From NCBI RefSeq assembly GCF_028858725.1, contig NC_084767.1, forward strand, positions 34,885,519 through 34,949,518: 64,000 nucleotides of DNA. Reading direction: 5' to 3'. Under the pieces are notes generated by a model that was not told the DNA's origin, did not search any database, and worked only from the letters and a program-made list of their open reading frames with translations. The position numbers and the translations under genes were made by a program. The stretch comes from Colius striatus. Its lineage: Eukaryota > Chordata > Aves > Coliiformes > Coliidae. Shown piece after piece: positions 27,349 to 48,565 of this stretch; positions within the stretch are counted from its first letter, which is position 1; the number at the start of each line of letters is the position of its first letter.

Positions 27349-27459
27349 CTCTAACTTGGTAACCAGTTCTGCATCAGATGTTACTACATATTAGTTTTTG
27401 TTCTTTGGTGATCTTATTTCAATTTCCAGTATTTCTTCTGTATTTTGTTGGCCATTGTC
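27349..27459 (-). pseudogene. ICA1L: Relic of ICA1L first coding exon
   Basis: On the minus strand, 27449-27423 reads NKIQKKYWK and 27387-27349 reads VVTSDAELVTKLE. These correspond in order and strand to the start of the arfaptin domain of ICA1/ICA1L (a NKMQ-type block with a KKYWK or QRYW core, then a VASDAELDAKLE-type block). Between them the reading frame hits TAA directly after the first block and is about 13 nt shorter than expected, a net frame change. The base pair after the last block is AT (GAG|ATAAAC) where the donor GT should be. ICA1L lies between FAM117B and WDR12, on this strand, in human. I infer an inactivated unitary copy. Known role of the family: BAR/arfaptin-domain proteins of the Golgi and secretory granules. 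Confidence 0.7.
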
Positions 27460-30400
27460 TAGTGTTTTGAACTGTCTTGTGTGCAGAAATCCATGAAATA
27501 GCCCTGTGCGTGTGTAACAAACTCAAATGTTTTTCAACAACTGGGATAGAGTTAAAGGAGAACAATTAAGTCAATGAGCATTTCCTGAATGTTCTTCCAA
27601 TTGGTCTCAAATGTCTTTCACATTTTACAGCTGCTGTGATCTGACTGAAGATCAGAACTTCCCTACTTCAAATTTATAGACAATGGAAAGTGTGATGAGA
27701 GGGACCCTTTTGGATAAGCAACCTGGACTATGGAAATGTTTCCACATGGTATTTCTCCATACAGTTTTTCATGAATTCTGGTTTGTGTTCAGAGGTGGTT
27801 TCAAACACTTAAAGACATTTCTTTGCTAAAGTTGTAAGCTGAAAGTCTCAGTAACAATCACAGAGTATTTATTTTTATGTTTGTTTAGTTTTACGGACGT
27901 TTAAACTCATACCAAGACCCTGTGTTGGTCACACACTATTTAGTTACACAAGAAAATAAATTGCAAAGGTATGCAAAGTTGATATTTTGAAGTTTTGAAT
28001 GTGAACATTGTAACTGATACAGAAATTTACATTTTTGTGGCTTGAGTTACGTTTCCAGTATTCCATTATAGTACAAGTCTTGATATTGGAAGATTCATCC
28101 AGACTGAGCAGTTGTCTTTCCTAGACAACACTCAGCCAGCTGGCAGCTGAAAAGTCACTAGTTTCATCCAGTTTACAGGACAACTCAAGTTAGTTTTCAT
28201 GTTTTAACCCAAGTTTTGCCCCTAATTTGAGATCTGTGCCAGTGTGCTTACATCAAACAAAATTGGTGATTGTAACTCAGTTGGGCTTTTCTTATATATG
28301 AATTTCAACATAAGCTGCTGTATAACTTGTTGCTATCCCACAAAATAGTCTGTGCAGCTCATTATATCTCTGTGTTGCTTTCACCTGAGTTGGCAGGACT
28401 CAGCTACAGGGAAAGCTGAAACTTACAGTGGTGTTGGCACTAAACCGGTAAAATGGCCATTCTGTTTGCTTGTATGTTGGGCTAGATATAAACAGTAAGT
28501 TCCAGTTCTGCCCATCAGAACAGGATCTTCAGCTTTGCTGTCTGAAAAGCTGTCTTCCTCAGCCATTTAACACTCATACAGAGATGCAGTGGGCATAGCA
28601 TGACAGGACAACCTGCCACAATTGTGCATTCTCAAAGTGTATTTAGTAAAACTTACAGGAAAACAACAATCCTGCCAATTGCGAACACCTTTTCTTTAAA
28701 AAATGTTCAATACTAGTTGGGTTTTTTTAATCAAACAGGCACACAAAAAGATATAAGAAAACAAGTAATAGAATAAAATGAAGCAGAGTGGTAATCCATA
28801 AACTGTATTAACCCCTGGACAGAGACATGCGAGGACCAGCCTGGTAACCCCATTCTGACAGAGACCAGAAATCCAAGTCAAGTGTGCTGATGTAGTTCAC
28901 ATTAGTTATTTATTCTGACAAAAACATTTGCCTTTCTCACAGCAAGGGAAAAGAGTTGATACTGACATTTCACTGAGGTCATGGAAAATCTGATCCATCA
29001 CTTCTTTTTGTTTGCTTGGCTTTTATTTGGTTTGTTTTAAAGAAACATGTTTAGAATCATACAATCTTGGAAATAACTTTGTAGCCTCCATTCAGTAATG
29101 AAAAAAATGTTACAAATTCTTAATTTTATATCCATGTTTAAGTAACAAATTGATAATTAACAATACTTAAATCAGTTTAAGATTGTCAGAAAAGTGTGTA
29201 TTTTTCCTTTGGGGAATCTCTGTGTATGCCTATCTAGTACTTTCTGTTGCAGAAATGTCCCAGAAAAGACAGGAGAAAACCTCCTATCATGATTTTTCAT
29301 CAGAAGTGTATCCCTTTTTCTACATTATTTTGCCTTCCAAGTATTTTTGTTTAAATTGTAGAAGTCACTGTCAGTGTATGTAGTTAGATCTATTTCCTAA
29401 TACACGTGTGCTGAAATCTAGGGAAGTATGTTGAGTTTATACTGGAAGTTTGTCATCCTCTACAAAACTAATTAAACTTCTTATGAGCTTATTTTCATTA
29501 AGGAAAAACGTCACCACCAGGCTATGGGCTATATGTTGGAGAGACCAGGCAGAGCAGAGCTGACTGGAAGTTCTGCATCCTTGCCCCAGGCTCATTAAAA
29601 AATGCAGTTTAAGAAACCCACAGTCTCTTGCCAGCCTGTCTTCTCTGGTCACCTGTGCCACCAGAGCACAGGGTGCACTCCTCAGCAGCTCAAATGCAGA
29701 GAAGAGGGTCCAGCAGCATGGGAGCAGGTATCTGAGGGGAGTTTGGGGGTCCCAAAGCGATGACTGGCATTTGGGCTGAGGCTGCTGGTCACAGTGCTGT
29801 GGCTGAGCTGATGTGATCTTCCCTGATGGGGGTCTGCATAGTTTATGGAAAGATGCTGGTCTTGGGGGTGGTACCACACATTATCTACACTTGCTGATGT
29901 ACGTTGTATGGCACTTTCACTGGAACATTTACTGTTTTCTTCTCCCTCCTCTTGTTTTTAATTCAATCTGTTTGAGATGCGGCTGATAAAAATGAAATAA
30001 ATAAACAAAATGCCAACAACAGAAAAAAAACCTAGCACTCTGCTGGGACTGGCTGTAGGAAACCCATGGCAAACATCCAGGAGCAAAGACAAAAGTATCA
30101 AAGCAAGAATGTGAAAGGAACCAGCTAGGAAAAAGCAAACGCATAAACAGAAATGACCAATGACACTAAACCAAAGACCAAGCAGGTGAACCGTTGTCTT
30201 AAACTGATGCTTTAACGTGTCTTAACCCATGATAAATGCTTAAGAGGCAGCACACATATGCTAGTGTGAGTAGTGAAGCTAACAGTTCATGCCACCTGTC
30301 AGTGCAGAATGAAAATATGAAATAGAAAAATGTATTTCAAAGACAAGCCTACTCTGCACTCTTTATCCCCACTGATACAAAAAAAATGAGTAAAGTTTGC

Positions 30401-31667
30401 AGTAGTCATATTCTCTGTTCCCCCACTTGTAGTATCACTTTGATGTTTTAAGGAAAACTAGCAGTTAGTACATAAGTTCTTTACTGTTCTGTATCATGCT
30501 TTCAGGGTGGGAAGAAAAAAAAGGTCTATTGAGTAACCATCAACACCTTGATTCAAGAAGACTAAGGTCGGTTTTAACTCTGTTCTTTTGCAGTTTTAAA
30601 AATCAACTCATGCCAGGTTGCCTGATTTCACACCATTATTTTAAATGAAAGAACAGCATATTTGGAGGAAAACATATTCATAAGAAAATGTTTTAATTAA
30701 GATTACAGATTAATCCAAAGAACTGTCTATCAGACAAACCTAAAAAGTATGTTGTAGGCTCTAAAATAATTCCTAGACAGTGGCAATGTAGATGCATTCC
30801 AGACATGTTGTACTTCTGTTTATATCATGTCATAATGTTAGCATAGTTTACTTGTTTGCTTCTTTCTCCATATGGCAGCACTTTTCCAAATAAGAGGACC
30901 TAAAGTGAGAAGAGGGTGTCCTGCTTTTGAACTGCAGTCTACCAAAATCTACCTTTCTAGTTACATTCTGTATATTTACTACAGGCAAAAAGTGTATAAG
31001 ATCAAAGGGATTTGGTTTTGAAATTGACACAATGCCAGTTGGAATTTCTTGAGTCTAAATAATATTAATCTTTAGAAGCTAAACTGACAGTCCAAGTAAC
31101 ATGACCTTTTTAAAAAGTATTTTTTAAACCTTTATAGGAAGGTGAGAAAACCATATGAAGATTACCTGTCTTGCATTTATGCATCTTTAGACATAAGCAT
31201 ATAAGAGAATCGACTTTATCAACTACTTGTCAAGAGGTGCTCCACAGTTATTCCACTGTAAAATACCATAGTAGTTCTAAAACTTACACTCAAGCATAAT
31301 TTATCTGAAAGAAAAACTGAAGAGAGTAATAAATTGAATGTTTCTTGTAATACACAAGACTGGAATAAATGGTCACTGGGAATCTTGAAGAGGAATGAAG
31401 CAAACTAGTTTCCAAACTTCCATCACTGTCTTGCTATACACTAAAAGTATCTCCAAATTTCACTTGGTTAAGACCTCCAAAAATCAAGTGTACTGTATTA
31501 AGGATTACAGAAAGGAGATATTACTCTTCTGTTTTCATACGAAAAAATCATTAGAGGTTTTTACACTTTTATGAAAATAAGTGCCAATGAGTGCTACAAC
31601 TGACTGACATATCCACAACTGTGTATGTGAAATTACACAACTCTCAAACAGTGGAGAGGAAGGAATC
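27460..31667. other. Intergenic, no intact gene
   Basis: AT-rich, apart from a more GC-rich block at about 29500-29880. A degenerate CR1-like end may lie near 29052-29075 (tagaatcatacaatcttgga). The longest minus-strand frame (29437-29877, 146 codons) has no recognisable domain. Confidence 0.55.
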
Positions 31668-33565
31668 AGAGAGCAGTTAGGGGTTGGAAGGGACCTCTAA
31701 AGATCATCAAGTCAAACCTCCTGCTAAAGCAGGTCCAGGGGTTTTTTTTCACATCTCCAGAGAAGGAGACTCCACAACTTACCTGGGCAACTTCTGGCAG
31801 GGCTCCCTCAGCCTCACAGTAAAGTAGTTTTTCCATATGTTTAAGTGGAAATTTTGTTCCAGCTTTTGTCCATTCCCCCTTGTCCTGTCACTGGACACCA
31901 GAAAAAAGTGCCGCCCCATCCTTTTAACATGCACCTTCCAAATATTTGTATGTGTTAATGAGGTCTCCCCTCATTCTCCTCTTCTCCAGGCTGAACAGCC
32001 CCAGTTCTCACAGCCTTTACTCATAAGGAAGATGTTCCAGTCCCCTGATCATCTTGGTGCCCTGCACTGGACTCTCTCCAGAAGTTCCCTGTTCCTCTTG
32101 AGCTGAGGAGCCCAAAACTGGACACAGGACTCCAGATGAGGCCTCACCAGGGCAGAGTAGAGGGGGAGAAGAACCTCCCTTGACCTGCTGGCCACACTCT
32201 TCTTGATGCATCCCAGGATGCCATTGGCCTTCTTGGCCACGAGGACACATTGCTGGCTCGTGTTTAGTTTATTACCAACCAGGACTCCCAGGTCTCTCTC
32301 TGCAGAGCTGCTCTCCAGCAGGTCAATCCCCAGCCTGTCCTGGTGCATGGGGTTGTTCCTTCTCAGATGCAGGATTCTGCACTTGTCCTTGTTGAACCTC
32401 ATGAGGTTCCTCTCTGCCCAACTCTCAGGCAGGTCGAGATCCCTCTGAATGGCAGCACAGTGTTCTGGGGAATCAGCCAGTCCTCCCAGTTTGGTGTCAT
32501 CAGGGAACTTGCTGAGGGTACACTCTGTAATCTCATCCAGGTCATTGATGAAGATGTTGAACAAGACTGGCCCCAGAATTGATCCTTGTGGAACTCCACT
32601 GGCCACAGGCCTCCAACTCAACTCTGTGCTGCTGGGTTCTGTCATTCAGACAGTTCTTGATCCACCTCACCCTCCACTCATCTGACCCACACTGCCTGAA
32701 CTTTCTGATCCAGATATAATGGGAGACAGTGTCAAAAGCCTTGCTGAAGTCAAGGTAGATGACATCCACTGCTGTCCCCTCATCTAGCCAGTCAGTTATG
32801 CACTCGTAGAAGACCATCAGGTTGATCAAACAGGATTTCCTCTTGGTGAATCCATGGTGACTCCCCCGATAACCATCTTTTCCTTCATCTGCTTAGAGAT
32901 GGCATCTAGGATGAGCTGTTCCATCACAGCTCTAGGGATGGAGGTGAGGCTGACCGGCCTATAGTTGACTGGGTCCTCCTTCATGCTCTTTTGAAGACTG
33001 GAGTGATGTTGGCCTTCCTCCAGTCCTCAGGCAGCTCCCCAGTTCTCCATGAGCATTCATAAATGACAGAGAGCAGCTTAGCAATAACATCAGCCAGCTC
33101 CCTCAGTACTCCTGGGCGCATCCCATCACAACCCATGGGTTTATGGGTGTCCAGCTTACACAACAGGGCTCTAACCTCTTCCTCATCTATCAAGGGAAAG
33201 TCTTCTGTTTTCCTAACTATTCTACCATTCTCCAGGTACTGGGCTTCCCAAGGGCCACCCTTGGCAGTAAGGACTGAGGCAAAGAAGGCATTCAGTAGTT
33301 CGGCCTTTTCAGCTTCCTGTCACCAGAACACCCTCCTTTTTCAGCAGCGGTTCACATTCTCCCTCCTCTTCCTTTTGCTACTAGTGATGTTTTCAGAGAA
33401 GTCCTTCTTGTTTCCTTTTACTTCCTTTGCCAGGTTTAATTCCAAAAGGGCTTTGGCCTTCCTGGTTTTATCCCTGCATATTCTTGTGATGTTCCTACAC
33501 TCTTCTCAAGCACCAAGGACCTTTTTCCACCTTTTATAGATTTCTTTCTGCTCCTTGAGTAGTTG
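31668..33565 (-). repeat. CR1 LINE, minus strand, about 1.9 kb
   Basis: Longest CR1 copy in the window. Minus-strand frames 32981-33193 (ALLCKLDTHKPMGCDGM, start of the reverse transcriptase fingers), 32542-32829 ([13 protein letters not shown]) and 32049-32645 ([14 protein letters not shown], then DDTKLGG, 198 codons) lie in polymerase order but are broken by frameshifts. CR1 reverse transcriptase primes its own cDNA at the target. The endonuclease part is absent, so the copy is 5'-truncated and inactive. The 3' end near 31680 lacks clear terminal repeat units. Confidence 0.92.
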
Positions 33566-34086
33566 GATGTTGCTGCATGTTCTAGCACATAATAAATTCC
33601 TGCTCAAAAAATGCTTTGTATTTTGGTAGGTTTACAAAACAAAGTAAGTTATCCACGCTGTAGTTGCAAGTATCAGTTTGGGGAGTGAAGAGAAGGTAAT
33701 ATTTTTAAAAAATTTTTAAAAAATTTAAAGAGAAAAAATAGAATTACTCTCTTAAGGCAAGAGTGGTGTATATTGCTCTAGAAAGGATGAAGCACAGACT
33801 AAGAACATGCAGATAGATAGTAAGATGAAAGACAACTACTTCCTTGGAAGCAGCATCTGTAAGTAAAGACTAGTCTGTTCACTGCCATACATTACTTGAA
33901 GAGCCAAGGGAGGGACCAAATCTTTTCCATTTTCTCCGTAATTTTTTTGATCTGGTATTTCCCGAACTGCCTACTCAGAACTTCTCCATACTGTAGTCCT
34001 GGAGGTCAGAGTTTTGACACTTCGAAGAAAAATTCCTAATCTTGCAATTACAGCATTTGACTTGTTTGTGCTGTACAGCTCTTGCA
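33566..34086. other. Spacer between CR1 and WDR12 3' end
   Basis: AT-rich, with an A/T palindromic patch near 33700-33730. No gene seen. Confidence 0.6.
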
Positions 34087-34977
34087 TTTATTGAAAGCTA
34101 AGACATTAGGGAGGATAGTAAAGTTCTCTTTTCATATTGTTAAACTTTGTGCTGGCTTAACATCACATATATAGCATCTAACAAACTGCAGTAATAGCTT
34201 TTTCATTTAAATGCTGAATTAAAAGCAGAGCACCAGCAGAGAAAATAAGCATGTTTGGACATTACTTAACCTCCAGCAACCTAACAGCTACTGCAACTTT
34301 TTGTATTGATTCTTTATCTTTAGTTCTGCTTCCTCTGGGTGATCTTCCAGTTGTTTCTGCACATCTGCTGCTTTTTAGGAGTAAGATACCACATTGATTT
34401 TACCGCAACATAACATGAACAGTAGCACGAGGCAGGCATTCATACAATTTACAGCCTTAACTTGTAAGCAACATTTGCCCCTAAATCTGTCATGTTCCTG
34501 TATATCACACCATTTGCACTGCAAATGTACTGTTTTCCTAGCAAGAAGCCTTGGTTCAACAATTAAGGACCTAATTGTTAAGAACTGCCAACAGCCATAC
34601 TGAAAGGTATGCTGAAGTCTGATTTTTGTCTGAAGCGAAGCATTAAAGCCAAGAATTGTAAAGAAAAGTTTGGGGTTTTTTTTCAAATGAAAGCATGTAA
34701 AGTCCAGAGAGTAATTTTTTCTGTATCAGCAGTTTACTCCTTATTAAATTACAAATAGTCATTCAAAAGATATTTAATCAAAGCCATCAAAATGGAAGAA
34801 AACTCCTTCATTTCATGCTACTTCCATTTTTCTGTGACAAATACAGATTACCAACAAAAACTAAGAACAGCTCTCAAGCAACAAAACAGCCCTCCTTTCT
34901 TCAAGGCGTTGGTTGTGTGGGGATGCTAACAGAGAATAACTACTGCAAAAATAATGAAGTCTTCTGGCAGTTGACAT
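34087..34977 (-). other. WDR12: Probable WDR12 3' UTR
   Basis: From the stop codon to the first clear minus-strand AATAAA (plus-strand tttatt at 34087-34092). This would be about 0.9 kb. The end is inferred from the signal only. Confidence 0.45.
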
Positions 34978-43472
<8,495 letters not shown>

Positions 43473-43746
43473 GCTGCTGCTGCTGCCAATGCCGACGCTG
43501 TGACCGCGCCCCCGACCACGTGCTGCGATTAACCGCGACCCCGCGCGCAGCACTCCACTCCGCCCCGCCCCGCCCCGTCTCCGGCCGCCACCGCCGCCAT
43601 CGCCGCGCCGCGCGCCCGGCGGCCAATCGCCGCGGAGACTACAGCGCCCGGCCCGCCGCGCGCGCCTCCCGCCAGGCCCAGCGCCGTCACCTTCCCTCCC
43701 GCCGCCCTCCGCGCGCCCCTCTCCCTGGGCTGGGCTGTACCGGGCT

Positions 43747-43758
43747 TGCGCGTGCGCA
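43747..43758 (-). promoter_or_regulatory. NRF-1 binding motif
   Basis: TGCGCACGCGCA on the minus strand, a full match to the YGCGCAYGCGCR consensus, about 275 bp upstream of the WDR12 start codon. NRF-1 sites are common in bidirectional housekeeping promoters. Confidence 0.65.
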
Positions 43759-44260
43759 GAAGGGCGGTGTGCATGGCGGCGCCCGAGGGAGCCGAGCCGA
43801 GGTTGAGTAGTCTCCTTCGGGATGCGCTGACGCACCGCCCTGCGCCGGGCCTCGCTCCTTCCTCCCTCGGGGCGGCGGGCGGGGCTCGCCCTGTTGTGTC
43901 CCGCTCTGTTGTGTCCCGCTTCCCGCGCCATAGGAATGCGGTGTGGGAGGGCCGGGGGACGCAGGGAGAGGGAGGGAGGTGCGTGCACGCCCACCGTACC
44001 CCTCACGGCTGGGGCGCGGGCTGTGCTTTCCCTGGGGCGTTCGTAGGCGCCTGCATCGCCGAAGGAGCGTCCAGTGCTTCCCTGTTCCCTGGGGCCGCCT
44101 TGTCGCTCCTCCGGCTGGGCAGTGCGGGGCAGCCCGCGGTACCGGCCTTGTCCCCGTGGCCGCGGCTAGTTCCCCGTGAGGGGCTTCGGCGTTGCCGGAG
44201 CCGGCGAGCTGGCGTGTGTGGCCGTTGGCTACTGACGGTGTCTTCTCGGGGTTACTTGGA

Positions 44261-47200
44261 TTGTATTTATTTGCGTGTAAAGGGACATTGACAATAAATT
44301 TCCTACTAAAACTAGCAACTCCAACACAAAGCCGACTATAAAAGAAGCTGTAACTGTGCTTGCTTTTGTGGGAGAAGGCTGCTAGTGTGAGTACCTGCTG
44401 TGTACTGGGGTTCCACTTTTTTTTTTTTGCTTTTTTGACAGTTATTTATCAGGGAACAGCTGAGCTTTCCCTGTACAGTGACTTAGATTGGGGCAGCGTG
44501 TTGGAGTGGGCAAGTATTGAGTGCTAATGTTTGGTGAGACTCAGAAATCTCATTTATTTCTTAAGTATACTTAAAAGATCTGAACATTGCTTGTGAGTGT
44601 AATTGACGTTGATACGTTTTGCAGATACTTGTCCTAGCTGCTCAGAAGCAGTTTACTCGAGAAAACCTTTTAAGCAGGAGTCCCAGATCTTCTGTGCATT
44701 CCTAATACTATCCACCTGTTCCTCCCTGACAGAAATAAACTAAATATCAAACCTGATACAAGTGAATATAAAGCTGATAGTACTTTGTTTTCTTGCGAGT
44801 ATCACTGTGCCCTGATTTCCTCTCTGTTTTACTGTAATTTCTGCCCTTCTTAACGGTGGAAGAGAAATGTCATCAGAAGTAGTAGCTTTTTGAGAATGAG
44901 CATTTAATTTTTGTAAGCTACGCTTAAGCTATTGCCTTAAGTCTTTTTGTAAAATCTCTGAAATGAGAAAAACCCAGGAAAAAAAAAAGTGTTGGTAAGG
45001 CATTCAACTCTATGTATTTCCTGTCAAGAAGTATAAACTAAAACCAGAGTGGGGACTATTGCTGTCAGAAGTGCTGAAAACGTGACCTGTCACTGTCAAG
45101 CTTTGATATTTTTTTTTTTTTTTGATATGTATGCATTGAAGACTCGAAAAATGTAAGAGAGCTCCCTCCTTCCTGCCCCAACTGAGTGCTTCTAGGTAGA
45201 TGTCCTTGCTATTACAGTAGACTTACCTGTTATTTACTCTTTAGGTTTCTTCTTATAATAAAAATCTTGCAATATTGACTCAGTTAAAATAATTAGCTCT
45301 AGGATTTTGGAAGTCGGCACTTCCCTTTGGGATCCCTTTGGGGTTTGACTGTATCCTTCACAGTGTCTCCCAAGGGAAGGCAGAAGCAAGCATTCATATG
45401 AAGCCTTAAAAATATGTCAGTCTAGAACTGGTGTATTTTTAGAGATCACTACTTGTAATAAATAGTTACAAGTGTTACCAAAGTTCTTCAAAGGCAAGAA
45501 AATACAGCAACCTAATACCCTGCTTGAAGGCATATGATGGTGTGACTGGTCAATAATAGGATTTTAAATTAAGGCTAGCTTGACCTCTCTGTTAGTGTCT
45601 TTAAATGTTTATACATTAGGAAAGAGTATATGGGCTTCTGGATTGCAACTGTTACAAGAAAGGTTCACCTCAGAGTGGGCATCAAAATCCTGTTGCTGTT
45701 GAGAGTACCTGATGTTGTCTGAGTGAGAACTCAGCATATACAAGAGGTGGCCCTGGCTTTGACAGCTGTGTTATTGTGGGAGTTCTTGGTGGCTAAATAA
45801 ATGGAGATTTGACTGGCTTTTGTGCTTTGCTAAGTGATCTTAAACTATTGTGATTTAATCTTTCGAGCAGAACTGCTGATGGTAACATGTAGACTAGACT
45901 GCAGTGCATCATGTTTACTCTCTTGAAGAACTGGTCTGTAAGCTCCTGTGTAAAAATGCTCATGATTATTATTGTGTTTACCTCTGCTAGCAGTTTCTGT
46001 GGCAGCTTTCTGTCTTTATGAGGTTGAACCAAGGATAGCAATGGCCACAGATTTCATTTTATTTTGAGCAAAGTCCTTCCCAAATAGAGCCAGGGCAAAG
46101 GAAGCAGTTCTGTGATGTTAAAATGCACTAACACTTGAGTTGGAAACAGGCTTGGAGTTACGAACAGAGAGCAGCTTTTAGAGAGGTTTGCGTGAAGCTG
46201 CATCAGGGCTAAAGCTGGGGCACGGAGAGCTGCCCATTTGATTTGTGCACTGAGGATGCAGCTGTTGGTCTTGTTTTACACTAGCATTAAACTCTCACAT
46301 TTCTGCTTCAAACCATCATTAAATGTGGGTTAAAATGGTGTTACATTAGAAATTTTTGTGGCACTTACATGAAGTGTGTTTGAAGAGAAGACACCAATAG
46401 TTCATTACTTGCACTAATGGATGAATTGTTTATGACAGAATATCCATCCATATATGTGTGTGTATACAAAATTTAACTATGTTGTTTGGGGAATTTATTA
46501 GTAGTATTTATACAACTATAAAATTTATTAACTATATACGTACTTGTAAGTATCTGTAAAAGTAGATTTCCTTAAGATACAAAAACTCTATCTTTTTGTT
46601 TGGGGTTGCATAGCACTTAGGTTAATGCAACCTGTATGGTTAAAGTAAGAAGTTCACTGTCCAGGATGATGTGCATGCCAGTGGTTTGCCTGGGTTAGAA
46701 CAGCAATTAAAATCACAAGGCAAAAACACACCAAGGGCATCTTTTATAAACACAAGTTAAAATTTCAGATATTTCTGGGCTGCTTATAAGAGAAAGATGG
46801 ATCATTATCATGGTGTATTTACCCTACTGCTATCATTTTTGCCCTGAGGTTTATTATTAAGCAGTGTCAGATACAGGACAGAGTTTCCTGGGCTGTTGAT
46901 CTGTCCCATCACAGCTGTCCTTGTGCTCTGTGGTTGAGTTCAGTCACACCCAAGGGATGCACCATCAGTATCCCTGGAAGACTTCTCCAGTTTGTCTCGA
47001 AGAATTAAACGTACTGCTTTGGCAAAATAGACATGTCTTCATTACATCTAACTGAGGGGAAGTGGTTCCGTGATGTCCTTTTTTCATTTGGTGCTAACAT
47101 GCATCAGACATTTTAACTAAAACATCTCATAATTGTTCTCAGATTGAAAACTACACAGCATTTGGTAAATGTGAGATAACTTCGTTTGGAGGGTCATCAC

Positions 47201-48442
47201 TTGATCATTGAATGGAAAAATATATCTGCTTTAGAGTAAAGTAATATATTGAGCATATGATAAGCTTAACTTCACAATGTTGTTTGTATGAGCAGGATGC
47301 TTTATGCAGCTTCAAAAGCCAAGGAGGTGTGGATTTACTTTACTTGTGGTCCTTTATATCTTTGCAAAGCAAAATAAATTTGTGCTTCCAGAGCTGTTCA
47401 GTTCTTTAGCCTTTTACACTCTCCTTAATAAAGCTGTAAACTGTTGAAATACCAAGAAAGTCCACCTCAAGGAATGTACTGTGTGGTGAAGAACATAAGG
47501 CTTGTAGGAGTCATGTGCTAATATATTCCTGCCTGTCTTAAAAATAAATACGGCAGGGAAAAATCCTAAACACCTTTACCCCCCTCCCTCACCTCAAACT
47601 GCAGGAATGAAGTTTTCTTCTGTTCAGTTTGACATTGTATGTATGTGTGTGGTCCTATATGTATGTACTTGAGTAACGTAGGGGCCAAGCTAATTTGTCA
47701 TTTTGCCTCATTGCCTGTGAATATTTGAGAGTGGTCACCGTTTTAAAAGGTATACTGGTTGAGTGAAAGCCTTATCTGGTGAATGTGGCAATTCACTGTC
47801 CAGTATTGTCTGTTTATAGAGGGCAACTGAGCTCCTTGAGGTAGTTTTCTTTGGGATAGGAGGTGAATCCCCAAAATGTCTGGAGCTCTGTGGTTTTGTC
47901 TTTCATCACATGATTCATGCTAAATTTTGGTGTTTTCCTGAGCAAAGCTTACTGCTGTAGACTAACAGTATTTTTTTTATTGTTTATATGTTGCTTTACA
48001 GCCCTTTAAAACAACTGTAATTTTCTTCAAGATGACTGGGTAACACAAATCCTGTCTGTTGATTATGGAAGCAGCCTACTTTAAATATCAAGTATTCTCT
48101 AGATGTGTACAGTTGTTAGTTGAGTGCTTGTGGATGTATTTAGATGAAGATCATGAGAGTGTGTGTGTGTATTTTGTATATTTATGTGCAAAGACAAGTC
48201 AAGTAAATTGACTTATACAAGAGGCTACACTATACTCCTGGAGCAAGACACTGGATTTTTTCTGTAGTGAGTAATAAAGCAATAAAGAGGCAAGGATTTC
48301 TTGAGGGCTTTGCTGTTGGCTTGCAACAGCCTCAGAACTTGTAAGACTAAACTTCTAAGACCAGAAAAACCCAAACCCACAGCAAAATCTTGGTTGAGGC
48401 TAAAGTATGGAAGGCTGAAATATATTTTTGTAACCTTTTCAG
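44261..48442 (+). other. CARF: CARF first intron, probable
   Basis: AT-rich 4-kb stretch between the CpG island and the first coding exon. No coding exon or clear repeat seen. Confidence 0.6.
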
Positions 48443-48565
48443 GTCATCTTGTGATGGAAAAAAAATGGACCTGACCATGACATTGCTATGGAAGGATCTA
48501 ATATTTTGTTCATAGCCAACTGTAATAGTGCAGGAGAGTCAGAAAGAAATGATTGGATTTTTCAG
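48443..48565 (+). CDS. CARF: CARF exon with start codon
   Basis: Exon begins after ccttttcag. ATG at 48488-48490 opens [20 protein letters not shown] and runs 26 codons to donor GTGAGG. It aligns without gaps to the mammalian N-terminus (ME.SN..., ...ES...). Two short upstream ATGs precede it in the same exon: 48454 (6 codons, then TGA) and 48477 (overlapping, out of frame). The start was chosen by homology; it is not the first ATG. Confidence 0.8.

Noticed and set aside
29437-29877. 146-codon minus-strand frame
   Set aside because: No domain, low-complexity Ser/Pro/Gln content, no splice or promoter context; kept only as a composition anomaly.
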